From Lunularia cruciata (lineage: Eukaryota; Streptophyta; Marchantiopsida; Lunulariales; Lunulariaceae), in assembly GCA_948567375.1 (NCBI GenBank), contig OX419756.1:51846333-51910332 (forward strand): a stretch of DNA of 64,000 nucleotides, in the 5' to 3' direction. Within the stretch, counting starts at the first letter, position 1, and every line of letters begins with the position of its first letter. Below, piece after piece: positions 11,450-24,200 of this stretch. A model generated the notes under the pieces. It was not told the DNA's origin and ran no database searches. It was given only the letters and a program-made list of their open reading frames with translations. The position numbers and the translations under genes are program-made.

Positions 11450-12950
11450 TGCTCACTTCGGAAGTTTTTTTCAAAAATAGGGTGTGTTTTAATCAAATCT
11501 ACTAATGTTGAAAAAGAACCAACATCCATTCTAGTAAGTTGGTGAAAAAATCTACATTTCTAAAATACTTATCACAAATTCTTGACTCCAAGGATAATTA
11601 ACTTGGGGTTCCGAGTATTGATGCATATGTGCATACTCCCATCCAGTAATCAATAATTCTAGCATATTTAAATCTACTTCTTTGTCTTCATCTTCTAGTC
11701 TTTGCAGCAAGATCTCTAAATCTAATCATATAATCCATTGTATACTTTTTCTAATATTTCTAGTTAGTTTTGTACAAGTGCTACCTCTTGGCATGTTCTA
11801 GTCGACTTCATTCCTGAAGAACCAAAGATAACACTTGCTCAACATTTTCTACACTTCTCACTTGAATCTCTATTCTAGATTCTTGAAGAACCAAAAATAA
11901 CACCTACACAACATGCTCTACACTTCTCACTTCAGTCTCTATTCTCTACACATTGAACAAGAGAGCAAGATAAGAATTTCATTTCATAACTTGTACTAGT
12001 TAAACAAAGAAATTGAAAAAATGAAATTGAGTATTTTGGATCATGCTTCAAACAAATTCACTCCTCCTTTCCAACCTTCGCACTCAAATCTTCCCACTCT
12101 ACAGTGCATTTTCTCATTCTTGTCCTCCTTGTTCATTTTTCCATCTTGCGCGATTCATTTGTGTTATTGTACATCACCCCATATTCATCAACCCCTTGGT
12201 GGCCACCACATTCACCCTAAATGAAGAACTTTATTAACAATACAGTATAATTAATGTATTATGGTGTGACAACGGAAAAATCCATATCCCTTATTTCCTA
12301 CGAACCACCTCATGTGAAGTTTGCTAATAATAAGGAACTGCACCGGAACTCCGTATTGGTACCCTTTCTTCATCCCGCCCACACCTTGTACCTTTTTAGT
12401 CAACGCTTCCTAATATTGTATATGAAAAAATATAAAGAGAAACGTAAAACTATTTCTGAAACCCCCTAGTATTTTGGGGTCCATAAGGGTCCTTCCATAC
12501 CCCAAAATAGAAACTCCCCAATATGCTAACAATCAGATGTTAAAAATGAAAAAGAACTAATGTACACATTTAATCTATGTTTCTCCAAATCCTTCTTGGT
12601 ATTAATTCTGAATGGCTAAATGCTTAGTTTCATATGAATGAACCTGATGCTTAACTCTTTGATACATCTACAACCCCAAGTTGCTCTTGTTACCCCAGTT
12701 TGAATGAGTCAAACGCTAATCCGCTCCACGGTTGATATTAGCTCATGCTCCATGGTATTATGTAGAGTTTTCTTGTATTTTAGGAAATGTTGAATTTAAT
12801 AACTCGGTGAAATATGCTCTTCCATATTAGGTGTTTAACGATTTATTAACTGGATATTACTTCTTATCCGTGGGGGATTTTCGACGGCTTGTACGAGATA
12901 GTAAAAAATGACATTCCCGAATACACTTACTCGTCTATAACCTACAATAT
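11450..12950. other. Intergenic DNA
   Basis: AT-rich, no gene recognised. A near-duplicate phrase, 'gaagaaccaaa(g/a)ataacac...acttctcactt', occurs at about 11,815-11,866 and 11,883-11,932. A 10-bp perfect stem (ATTTTGGGGT at 12,471-12,480; ACCCCAAAAT at 12,499-12,508) with an 18-nt loop is present. Open frames at 12,021-12,469 lack family similarity. Confidence 0.4.
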
Positions 12951-14479
12951 TTTTATTCCTCGAGAACCCTGGTTGGCACGAGGATAAGGAGAAACCGACA
13001 GCACGACGCCGGATAAAGTAACGGTAGCCCAGCCTGACGCAACTGCAGCCGCAAACAGCGCGACGGACGACATGGGAAGCAGACTGTAGTTGAGACTCGC
13101 GATGGAGAAAGAGGGTGGTGTCTCTAGTTAGAGATGGAAATAGTAAAGGCTACCGAAGTTTCCTTCAAAAGGCCTCCCTGTTCCCGCGCGTTTAGACGAG
13201 GCATTGCAGCGCTTGTCTATATTCAAACTTGTTTGAAAGTGAGTAATCTCCTTCGACAATTACACAACTTTTCTGAATTGAGGAACTGTCTGAGGAATTG
13301 ATTAGGGAGGAAATCATCATCTCACAGGGTCGAATGATATTTGCGTTGCCAGGGTTTATCAGGTGGATATCGAGAGTTGTTGAAAGATTTGTTTATGACA
13401 GTAGATTACCCATCAGGAGTATGGTGCGCAATCGAATGGGGTGTGAGAACTAAGAACAATGGTAGCAGTGGTGCTGGGTTAAAGGGGTTGGGGGATGCGC
13501 GGATGGGGGTGTTGTTGATAGTTTTAGTGCCACAATGTCAGGGCGCTTGATCGGATGGTGAGTCGAGATTCTGGTGTTGGAGGTTCTGGATTGCAACCGA
13601 GAGGAGGTTTGTAGAATGGCCAGACAATGTGTGGGGAAGAAAACACAGAATTTTGGATTAGCAGATTCAGGGCATGAGGATACAGCGAAGTCATCTAGGA
13701 AGCAGCTCCCGAAGCGCAAACGCCGTGCTCTGGTTTGACGCACGCATACTCTGGAAAATTATGATGAGCACTGATTGTTGGCAAATCTAAAACCAGTAGT
13801 CGTTCGAAATTTGCTCTGTTATGACCGAGTTATGAGCTTTTTGTAGAGAACATTTGATTTTCGCGATATCAAATGTTTTTGTGTACGTCTAGATTTTGTT
13901 TTGTGCTGTCCAAAAATTACCTAAACACCTGAGATATCCATTACTTTGTTCACTTCGTTAAAGGAATAATGTAGATCAGAGCTTTCAGGGCTCGACTTTA
14001 GAATGAGACGGTGAAGGTGTACACAGGGATTCATTTTTGCAAAATATGACTAATTTTCGTGTCTGTTAGTAAAGAATTCTCCTTTCAGTTATCCATGGTA
14101 AAACCGTCATTGGGACCAGCTAAAATGAATTTCCACTCAACCAGGTCCTGGCAGTGCAGAGGCCTCAAGTTTTGTGTTTACTAAGTCTTCCATATTCCAA
14201 TATCTTCCAAATTCTTCTCCTTGTCTTACCACTTTCCGCACATTATGCTAGTAGAGTGCGTGCATACTGGATTAAGAATGATTTGCAGGTTTGAGTAGTT
14301 TGGAAATTTTAAATTGTCAACTTTATTTTCCTTCCTATCCTTATTGTATATTCCCTATCCTCCGTGCGTGATGAATTCTGTTTACTATTTTTAAGAATTT
14401 AAGTTTAAGAGTTTAAGAGTTTAAGAATTCTTTCTAACACCAGAGAATGATCAATAGGCCATTACACCGAGTCAAGAAG
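12951..14479 (+). promoter_or_regulatory. GC-richer region upstream of DNA2 (probable promoter / 5' UTR zone)
   Basis: Composition rises abruptly near 12,960 (GCACGACGCCGG, CGCAAACAGCGCGACGG) and stays genic from there into DNA2. This suggests the promoter and untranslated leader lie here. No single TATA box or transcription start can be chosen by eye. Open frames on both strands at 13,341-13,743 overlap and have no recognisable family, so I treat this as non-coding. Confidence 0.4.
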
Positions 14480-14716
14480 ATGGAGGCGACGAGGTCGTCT
14501 GGAAGGTATCACCCACAGCAGCACGCCTTCAAGCAGCGACAACAGAGCCCTTACTACATGGACATGGGAGGGCAGTTTTGCAGCCTTGCAAAAGTTCTGG
14601 AGCCGGTACCCAATCTGCCACCGGAAATTGGTCTAGTACTTCTCCCCAAAGAAGCTTTGGTGTAGCGAAGAAGGTTGGTACCAACGTTCCTCAATCCCAA
14701 AGTTTAAGCCTCTGCA
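14447..14716 (+). other. Alternative 5' exon frames of DNA2
   Basis: The frame starting at ATG 14,480 (or 14,447) reads [14 protein letters not shown] and meets TAG near 14,663. A donor at CTA|GTACTT (14,635/14,636) leaves it in phase 0 with the next exon at 15,337. A second frame reads [19 protein letters not shown] and stays open past 14,716. I prefer the first because it has an ATG and matches the CTA|GTAC donor type of the following exon, but sequence alone does not settle the start. Confidence 0.4.
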
Positions 14717-15168
14717 GGATCCGTATGTTACCACTTCAATGCCATGGTGCTTCTTTTTTCCCTGTCTACATCAGCACACACATGTGATTGCTTTCTGTGG
14801 TAACTCTGGGGCTCGCCACAAAGGTTGAATGGCATGAGTCTGTAATTCGGAATGAGTAACTTGTACAAGAACCCCTTGTCTGAGGAGTTAAAGTATGTGC
14901 ATCTGAGTAGACTTTGGCTAAAGTTTTGGTGATTAACGTACACATTTTTATGTGATTATACGTAATGCTTGGTCTTAGTGCAAACGCACAGTTCGTTGTT
15001 CACATCGGTTGCTACCTTGACGCCTGTGGTTGTGGGGATCCTCACCTACTCTTGCAAAATATATATCATAGCAGACTCCGTCTGTTAGCGCTTCAGTGCA
15101 AAGATCTCGTTTCTAGTATCTTCTCATCCATGAGCGAATCTTCAGCACACGAATACAAATCTATACAA

Positions 15169-15204
<36 letters not shown>

Positions 15205-18200
15205 ATAAAATTTGTAATTATATATAAATTAAAACAACCAGTGTATACATATACTTTACATGCAAGTCTTTAATGGATTGAGCAAATATAATCAGAAGTC
15301 TACTAAGGAGCGCTGACCTCTGTGTCTTGATTGCAGAAATCTCCGGGCATGGCTGGGAAGCTAGAGATGTGGCTTATGTCGATGCAGAAAGGCCCCCCGA
15401 GCAAGTCGAAGAGCTCTTTGGAGAAGGACTCAGCTCCTCTAGAAGAAGAGAAGGAGAACGTTCCAGTCACAGGAAACTTCAGAAATGTAGAGCCTCAGAG
15501 GAGCATACCTCCGGGGAATACAAAGATGCTCTCAATTGCTGGACAACGGCCTCCAACCTCTAATCAAAGACGTCCTCTAGTACGTGTCCTTACCATAGAT
15601 GCCTTGTATCCAGATTGTTTCTCTACAGGTACAAGGCAGATCCGTTGATTACGCTTACTGCACATGCGTAGATACATTTGATGTCTTTGAAGCAGTAAAG
15701 CAGCACCTTTCCTGGTTCTCTTTTCGACATCGCTCAGTGGAGTGTTCCCAGGTGAAAATGAGTTGCAATTAACCATGTGCTCATTGAAAGGTCCCTGATT
15801 TAACTGCCATGTTGCGCGTTGTGCTGAGTTCAGAGCGCAAAGAAAGCAGGTTCAGTCCCTCCTCTAGTATCTGCTGCGAAGAGAAAGGTAGCTAATCGTT
15901 TGTGGAGTTTGTATCGTTTGTGAGAAGCCACTGAATATCGCAGTTTATAAAATCTAGTGATATCGTGATTGGAAATCTTGGAATTACATTTTTTCTTGAA
16001 TTAACTTGCTCATATTCTTGCAGTTAAGAGAATGATACAAGTACCTCTACGTAAACTGGACTTCATACCAAGTTGACCATCTTAAGGTGTTCCTAGCTGC
16101 TACGTTCTCTCCCTAACATAACTTCCTTAAAACACAGCAGATTTCTTATATGTGGAGATTCTGCAGAAACTCCTGGAGCTCTTGGATCGTGTTGACAGCG
16201 AAATCAGGAGAACGCCAACGTCAGCAACACCTTCCAAGCATGTTGAACCATGTCTAACTCGAAATCAGACGTCGCCAGATAAACTAAACATCAGTTTGGA
16301 CCCATCCAAAGCTAAACGGTGGCAGTGTAGCATTACAAGCTTCTTATCTCCTCAAGCATCCTCGGATCATGTTATGGTACAATCTGCCTTAGCTGTCGGC
16401 AATTTTGACGAACGTGGCTCTCTAGCGGACACTCGTGTGGAGAACAGGGGCATAGAGGTTCTTAAAGGAAAGCAGGGTTTGGAGGGCACCGAGGAAAGCT
16501 GCTTTGAGCAGTCCAGGAAGAAAGGAAGCATGTTGCAGTTGCCTCTTGTGGTGGGCATTTCTAACCAAGTTGACACTCCAGTGGACACTTGTGTGGAGAA
16601 CACCGACAGAAAGGTCTTTAAAGTAGAGCAGAGTCTGGGGAAATCAGAGCAGAGAACCCGGATCACCGAGGAAAGTTGTAATGGGCTGTTAAGGATGGAA
16701 GACGAAATGATCCAATTTTCTCGCCTGGACAGTTCTCACAAAGTTGACTCTCTAGTTGGGACTCGTGTGGAGAACCATGACACAGAGGTATCTAAAGCAG
16801 AGCAGAGTTTGGTTAAATTAGAGCAGAGTTCCAAACTCATCGAGGATGATTGTAGTGTGAGGTCAAGTAAGAGAGACAACCTGCTGCAACTGCCCCTGGT
16901 GGTGGACAATCTGACAGCTTTAGACATCGACTATAATGATGTACGGGGCTTGCATCAGAGTGATAATCTTGATCCTCCAAAATGCAGCGCAAGAAAGGAG
17001 CCGAATGTTCACTTCCTTGTTCTCGAGGTATATCCGCATCATATTACAGATAATCCACTGAGTTAAGGCTTATGCATTCTCAGCGCTGCTCACCTTTCTT
17101 ACCATGTTGCTCGCCTATATTTGTGTCTCCTGTTATCATACCCAGTATAAGCTGTCAGGTTTTGCAAGATCACAAAAATCTGCCCTTATGATAAGGCTGA
17201 ACACAGCCCTTGGTTGAACACTCTGAAACCTTAACGATTTACAGGTCACCGACGGAGAACACGAAGTGGACGCAACAGCCTCTTACCCTGAAAAGGTCAG
17301 TTAGTGGTCTTTCCTTTCGTGCATATGTACTGTTGACGAGTGCCCCTTCAGTATATTTTACCCCTAGATAATATGATATCAGTTGATATGCTTCTTGGTA
17401 CCGATTTGCAGACTTTGCGCCTCCTCGATGAAACATGTGGAGTTGAGCGGTTTGCATGTCTTCGCGATTCATGGTACGTCGTGTAGTTTAAAGCTAAATG
17501 TGTTTGCATTATATTTTCTGAATTGCAAATTTAACTTTATCTCTTACATTGCGATAAGATACTGTGATCACCTCTTGTCAAGAACCTTGATCCTGGACAG
17601 CTGATAGTTTTCCCGGAAAATATTTCCAGGGTTCACTCAGACGTCAAGCCAGGCGATACGGTCAATGTTATTGGAGTGTTCGACCCAGCGGATAACTGCG
17701 TGATTGATCGTGAACACAATCTCATGATCATCAACCCCGATCTTCTCATCTCAGGGTCAAGGGTAAATTACATCTTCTGCAATTGTGTGGTTGAATGAGG
17801 CGAGCTTGACTCTGCTGTGCTGTGTTCGAAAGTCAACTGCTTTCAAGGTGTAGTACTAGAAAGCAGAGAGATTTTGAGGAGATTTTGTACTGTAGACGTC
17901 CCAGACCTGTCTCTAATCCTAACTTGTAAGGAGAACTACCAATCCTTAGTCTCTCTTTTTAGCTATTCTAAACTCCTGAAGGACCCACGCGTAAAGTTGC
18001 TTAGAAGTAACATCGTAATTCTAGTTTCAACTTGTTTCTCAATCCGAAAGTATTAGCCACCACTTCTTGAAATGGCTGTCTTACCCCTAGACTAGTCTTG
18101 TTACGAAAGCAACGTGGTAGAAGTCCGACGTTAGTATAGTGCACATTCCAGTCTGTCTTCAGAATCGAAGCTATTCAACTGCAACATAGTGTTCTGGACC

Positions 18201-21200
18201 GGCTGACTTAAGCGTAGTCCTGAAGCGTCCAAAGCCCCTAATCAAAAGTCGTGTCTGTATGGAGTCTATGTTAAAGCAGTTAAACCGTAATAAGAGTGCG
18301 ACAAGTGCACAAACAGGACAACCCTCTTGTTTTAACTTTATCTGAACCATGTACGAATGTACGCACTTACGTCATACCTACACCGCACATTATGTGGTAA
18401 TATGTCCCTTTTGTGACATCTGCTCAGACCAAATGCCATCTCGAAGAACCTATGAGTCTGACGATGATTCTGTTGTGGAAACTCTGCCGCAGGTGGGATC
18501 AAGCTTTTCATGTCCTAGAAGAACGGTCCTTGATGAGCGCATGAAGTCAAATGACTGGTCATATGCTGCCTTGATGGGTACAATGTTACATCAGCTTTTC
18601 CAGGTAGTCATTTGAACTTTCCAGTCTTTCTGAACCATATTTTGGAACAATCTTCGTGTCGGCAGCTGTCGTGTTCTTTTTCTCTTACGTCCCTAAACAT
18701 CAAGTTTTCATGCTCCATGCCCTTTCCTGTTATAAATATTCTGGTTCAAATGTTCGCTTTCTTCTCACTTGCAGGTTGCGTTGCGCTCTGGGTGCCCGAT
18801 GCCAGCTGCTTTGGAGTCTAACGCAAAGGCGATTGTTCAACGTAATCTTGATGGGCTATATGCAACCGGAGGTACAAACCGACCTTTCTGCCAAGTTGTG
18901 CATCTGTAACTTGGTCTTGGAATGCAGATTCTGTTTCTTGGTTGCGCAAATTAGCATTTTTCTGCACCAAACAAAGTTCTGCTGACTGGTTAGTGTTTAA
19001 CGAGTCCCTGACAATACGTCCCGCAAGTTCGAACATGGATGTATTGCGACGAAAAGTTACTGTCTCCATCTCTGAGGTTACCTTGTATTTCACAGAAATA
19101 TGTTAGTATGATGGTGATGTCTACAGCTCACATTCATTTATGTCTCAGTGGCAGAAAAAGAAGCTCTGCTGAAGCTAGTTGGATCTATTCCAACAATTAT
19201 ATCTTGGTGGGAACAATACGTCGGAGCCAAAGTGAGCATTTAAACTATCTTTTAGAAACTATTTCTTTTATAAACTAATGTTACACTTACTCCCACTTAT
19301 TATGTACTGCAAGTACCTATGCCTCAAAACTTGATACTAACCCCTGTATGCAGACTTAAACATGCTTACCGCTTCATGTAACTGATAGTTATGACGATCT
19401 TTACTAGGTTACGATCGTATGTCGGAGTCAGAGTCAGTCCATGTCAGACGTGGGTATGGAACCGGGTTGTTTACAACGGGTTCTGTATTTCATTAGGGGT
19501 TGTTTACGTATTTCATTACGATATGTTCTATGAACTAGATCTGTAAGCTTTCACCAGTTTCTTGATTTAGTGATAACTAACGTGAGGAGTCAAATATTAG
19601 GTCACAACGGGTCGCGACTTGGATCCGGCAAGCAGAAGAAGCCAGAGAGTATCTGTATCTGAGGTGGGTCAACTACCGGTTGGCCTTTTTTTTCTATTTT
19701 CAGGAAGTTTCCACAATAGCTATGTGTGCAGAAACAAGCCTCTGGCAAGACTGGTGCTGATTATGGTCATCATATGGTGTAGATCGTGGATATTGAGGAG
19801 ATGATATGGTCCCCAAAGTATGGTTTAAAGGGGATGATAGATGCATCGGTGATGGGAAAGTTTGGCAACTTAAGTCTTGAAAACGAAGATCAGGTTATGC
19901 CCTTGGAGTTCAAGACTGGAAAAGCAACAAACGGGCAGGTACGTTATCTGAAAAGACTGTCACCTGCCTTCCCGTCAAGAATCAGGTTGTACTCTCTTAA
20001 GATGTTGATGGTGTTGCAAGGTTTCAGATTCTTCACGAGTTCTGCGGCCGTTTTGAGTAGTCCTGGAGTTTATAACCCACTTTGAAACTGACGATTGCAG
20101 GCAGGAGTTGAACACCGGGCACAAGTCATACTCTATACTCTTCTGATGTCTGACAGGTCTCTACATCGAAGAAAATCTCAATTTACTCTCTTCCTTCGTT
20201 TATATCGGGTTCAGAGAGGCCACTTGGAAAATAGAGTTAAACTACTCCGATCAGATCATCTTAGGACAACTACAATGGATATATCTGCCTTTTAGGTCTT
20301 CTCGTGGGTTGTCTGTGATGCAGATATATGGAGAAGGTTGGGGCGGGGCTTCTTTACTATCTTCACACGAACCAAACCCAGGTTAGTTAAGTCTCTTTTT
20401 TTACTAGGTAGTAAACACACGTGACATGTGAAGAATGACGATAGCAAAGATGGTGGTCAATTAAAGCTCTCCGACTGAGAGTGCAAGGGTTACTTATCCA
20501 GCACTAGCATCTGCAAGCGCTGTATATCAGTTGTAATTAGAGTAACCTGCTTTGATTATGCAAAATCGTCTTGGTAGTGGAAGCTAATGTTTCCAAGTGT
20601 TAAGGTCTAATTGTTGAGGTTTGTATACTGTCAGGAGGTCAAGGTCCAGCAAAATGAAGTTGTAGGTCTGGTGATGCGACGGAACGAACTTGCAAGAGAT
20701 CTTTTGAAGGCTTCCGCTAGCCAATCTCTTCCACCCATGTTACAGGTAAAATTGTAAGAGAGAGAAATAGTAATCAAATTGATGTGGCCGTTACAGGCTG
20801 GAATATTTGTTATCCATGTACTTGAATTAAAAAGAAGGCTACTGACCATTCACTTCCATTTTATCACTTCTAGATTTTTAGGTCATTATTTCCTCGTAGG
20901 AACTGCTTGGGTATTAATATGGGGAAACTAACACCAACAGCCCTCAACTCTCACTACTTGTAACACGGAAGTTTTTATTATAAATACATATGATGTATGT
21001 TGTATAATACGGATGCTTGCTGTGTACCTGCCTGTGACCAACTCGGGTTTAAGCCCTTCTCCCTCACATCACCTCAGGCAAGGCAAACTATATTTCTCGT
21101 TCTCTCACACTCCTCTAATGCTATTTCTCGCCTCTTGCTATTCATCACCATCTTTTTCCTCTGCATGTATCCCTTTCGCTAATGCTATTTTTCTCATTGG

Positions 21201-24200
21201 TATCTTGCAATTCTGCTCTGTTGGCTCTCTACTAATCGATGTTTTCTTTCAGTTACTTCCAAGGGGCATCTCCAATCCTTTCCTTGCTCGTACTTCCTAT
21301 TCTTCATCCTTTCCTTGTGCATGGTTTCTATTCTGCATTTTCAATGCCCATTTTCTTCCATATTACCTCCAGGGAACCATTATTCTTTCGGCTATAATGA
21401 TGCTCCTAGGTGGCCTTGCTGGTTTCTGCATAAATTCCGGCATTTCCTTATTTCTCACTTACTACCATATTTTTGAGCGGCATTTTTGGAATCGGCACTT
21501 TTGGAATCAACCGAGTTTGCCTTGGCACTCATGAGCTTTTAAACAGACGCTCCGTAGAGAGGTACTGGGATTCACCCAGCGACTTCGGCACTGCGTTAGG
21601 CACTGATGAAGTCGTTAGTGCTTTCGTGAAGGCTTACTATGAACGCCTGTCTGCTTCCTTCAGTGTTTCGTGTTTTAGGACTCATGCGTTCATAGAGCAC
21701 GCTGCGATATACACTATCTGCTCTCATTTCCTCATATCCAGTCCTTTCACTCTCCGGCTGGCTTCAGCTCTCATTTCCCCATATCCAGTCCTTTCACGCT
21801 CCGCTCCACTCCTCCCATCCTCAAGTAAAGCTCTGTCTTTTTCTCCTTGCTTGATGTTTCTCTGTTTGATGGTCCTCTCCTGCTTTCAATTTCAGATGCT
21901 TAATCCGTTGTGTCTTGGTTCTTGTCCCATGATGTATACCATTTCTCTGCAGGTGCTACTTCTGAAATGTATCAATTACGTCCTTACTTCTACTTCTGCT
22001 TATCTTCGTATGTTAGATTCACTTACATTCGGTTTGCTTAGATTCAATTCATTTTCGATTTGCGTACGGTCATGCATGCATTTCATATGCAATTCATATG
22101 TACGTTCTTGGTTCCATACTTGGTGGGTTCCGGATCCCCCTTTCTTCGAACGGCTTCTGCTCTCATTTCTCAAAATATGGGGAAGCTAATCACGGGTAAT
22201 GTTTGCCACAGAATTATCAAATGTGCCAGAACTGCCGGCAGTTGGACACATGCGCAATCTATCATAAGGTATAGAAGTATTGAATAATACATACTGGGTC
22301 TTGATGGGAATGGGGGCAATGATGGTATATGGGTGTGAGTTTGTGGTTAAGCTGTATGGTGTGCCTGCATTCGCTCTTCCTTTTCCTCTAGTTGTACAAA
22401 GTTATGGCAGGGGAGTAACTACTCTGTGGCAGGCTCAGGATGGGGGTACGGGTGATACCAGTGGACTTGGCGAATTATTTGACAGATCCACGAATTACCT
22501 GACAACCACCGACATCCATTTCTTCCAGCAATGGGACCGCCTGATCGACCTCGAGTTTCGAGATCTGCTAGTGAGTGTCCTCTGATCCTCTAGATTGAGT
22601 GGAAAATTGATGGGATCCTGATCAGATTTTGCCTGCTTGTCGACTATGTATCTTTGGTGATGAATCGGTCTTAACAAGGTTGTCTGTTTATTAAGATGTC
22701 CCACAGTGAAATTTGGAGAATGCCAAGCAGTAAACGCGAAGAACTTGGTCGGTGCATTTCTTCTTTAGTGCTCTGCAAGTCAGCAAATTTAGACACCCCA
22801 AAAGATTCATCTGGTTCCTATTTGTACTCTTTCCGGAGATCATATGTTTCTAGCCAGGACATGACTACACCTTCCGCCAGTCTACAAGCTAGGCCGTTCA
22901 CCTGCGGTGATTATGTGGTATGTATGTTGACCATTACTTTACATGTGCATTGACCGCAATTCGTCTAGACGTCTTCTTTTTATATACTAACTCCTTACGA
23001 GTTTTAACGCGAAGGAGGTGCCATACGTTCAGCGATAGCGGCCCTTCTACATTATCTACTTTTGTAATTGTAAGTGCAATCCTTATGCTGGTGAGTGTCT
23101 ACAGGTGCTAAGTACTGAAAGTGGACAAACTGGAGTTGCTGGAGGTACCGTAGCATCTATAGACGAAAATGTTATTGTGGTAGGTATCTTTGTCTGCCTT
23201 CGAACCTCACTAAACAGATCCGCAGTAGCTTGTGCTGACAGATGACATATTCTCTAGCTGAATAATGAGATGATTCCTCGCCAGACTTCACGACATTAAA
23301 TAATACTAGTGAAGTCTTGATGTCAACAAGATTGGGAAAACTTAGTTCGACGCTACTTACGGCCTAACTAGGAGAATATTGCAAGTTAGCTTCTTCGTAG
23401 AAAGAGTTGGAATCTAAATTCCATCAATGCATCTACTGTCAGAGACTTGTTTAGAGCAACCGTTTTCACCCTATAATCGAATGGGTGAAGGACACAAGAT
23501 GTAATACTTTCTTGTCGAATACCTGCTAGATTCGCCTATCCCATCGCCTGCATAGTCCCAGGCGGCCTCAAACAACCAAGGCTTCGAGTTCTGATCAGGA
23601 CTTGTGGCGAATTGATAAGGACGAGAGTGCATCCATCATGGCAACTATGAGGTACTCTTTCCGCCTCTGTACTCAGTTTCAATGTAAAATTTCTTTCCGC
23701 GCTAGTGGTAAATTTCTGTTCTGTAAACGGACCCTGCTCCAGTTGCAATATTTGTTTCCGTTTGTTGGTCCTTTGCACTTATGGCTGCATATCAGGATTT
23801 TCTGCACTTTTGTAGCTCAGAAGCTCACTTAAAGCGCTCTCTCCAGGTTTAATCTCTTGCAGTTGTTTATAAGAGGCAATGGGGATGAGCAGAGGCGACG
23901 CCTTATCGTAGGTCTTGAGGTAAACAATTGAAAAACCTTAAGTCTCTTTTGACCACTGTGTAGCTGTTGTCTTTTTTATGATAGATACTTTGGAAACTGA
24001 AAACAGGAGATTGATAGATTGGTAACGCCGTTGATATCTGAAACGCATTTTTATTTGACTACTCTGAAGAACACCGGGAGACTCCCGATACTAGGCGATG
24101 TCATGAATGATTTTCGAGAAACACACGATTGATAACTTTAATATCTGCAAAGACTGGTCATCAGATTGATTAAGCGGCGAAAGTCAATGTTGAACCGCCG

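Noticed and set aside
13341..13743. Open frames upstream of DNA2 as an independent gene
   Set aside because: Overlapping frames on both strands, no recognisable domain; more likely leader or promoter sequence.
15174..15202. Poly-A run as evidence for a retroposed gene or SINE insertion
   Set aside because: No target duplication, no upstream element body and no processed coding sequence are next to it; it is a simple intronic A run.
16367..16927. Minus-strand open frames of 99 and 63 codons opposite the DNA2 repeat exon
   Set aside because: They are antisense shadows of the coding repeats; similarity between them follows from the plus-strand repeats.
21013..22189. Two plus-strand open frames of 173 and 238 codons as separate genes
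   Set aside because: They overlap each other in different frames, translate C/T-rich intron sequence and lie between two DNA2 exons whose phases agree.
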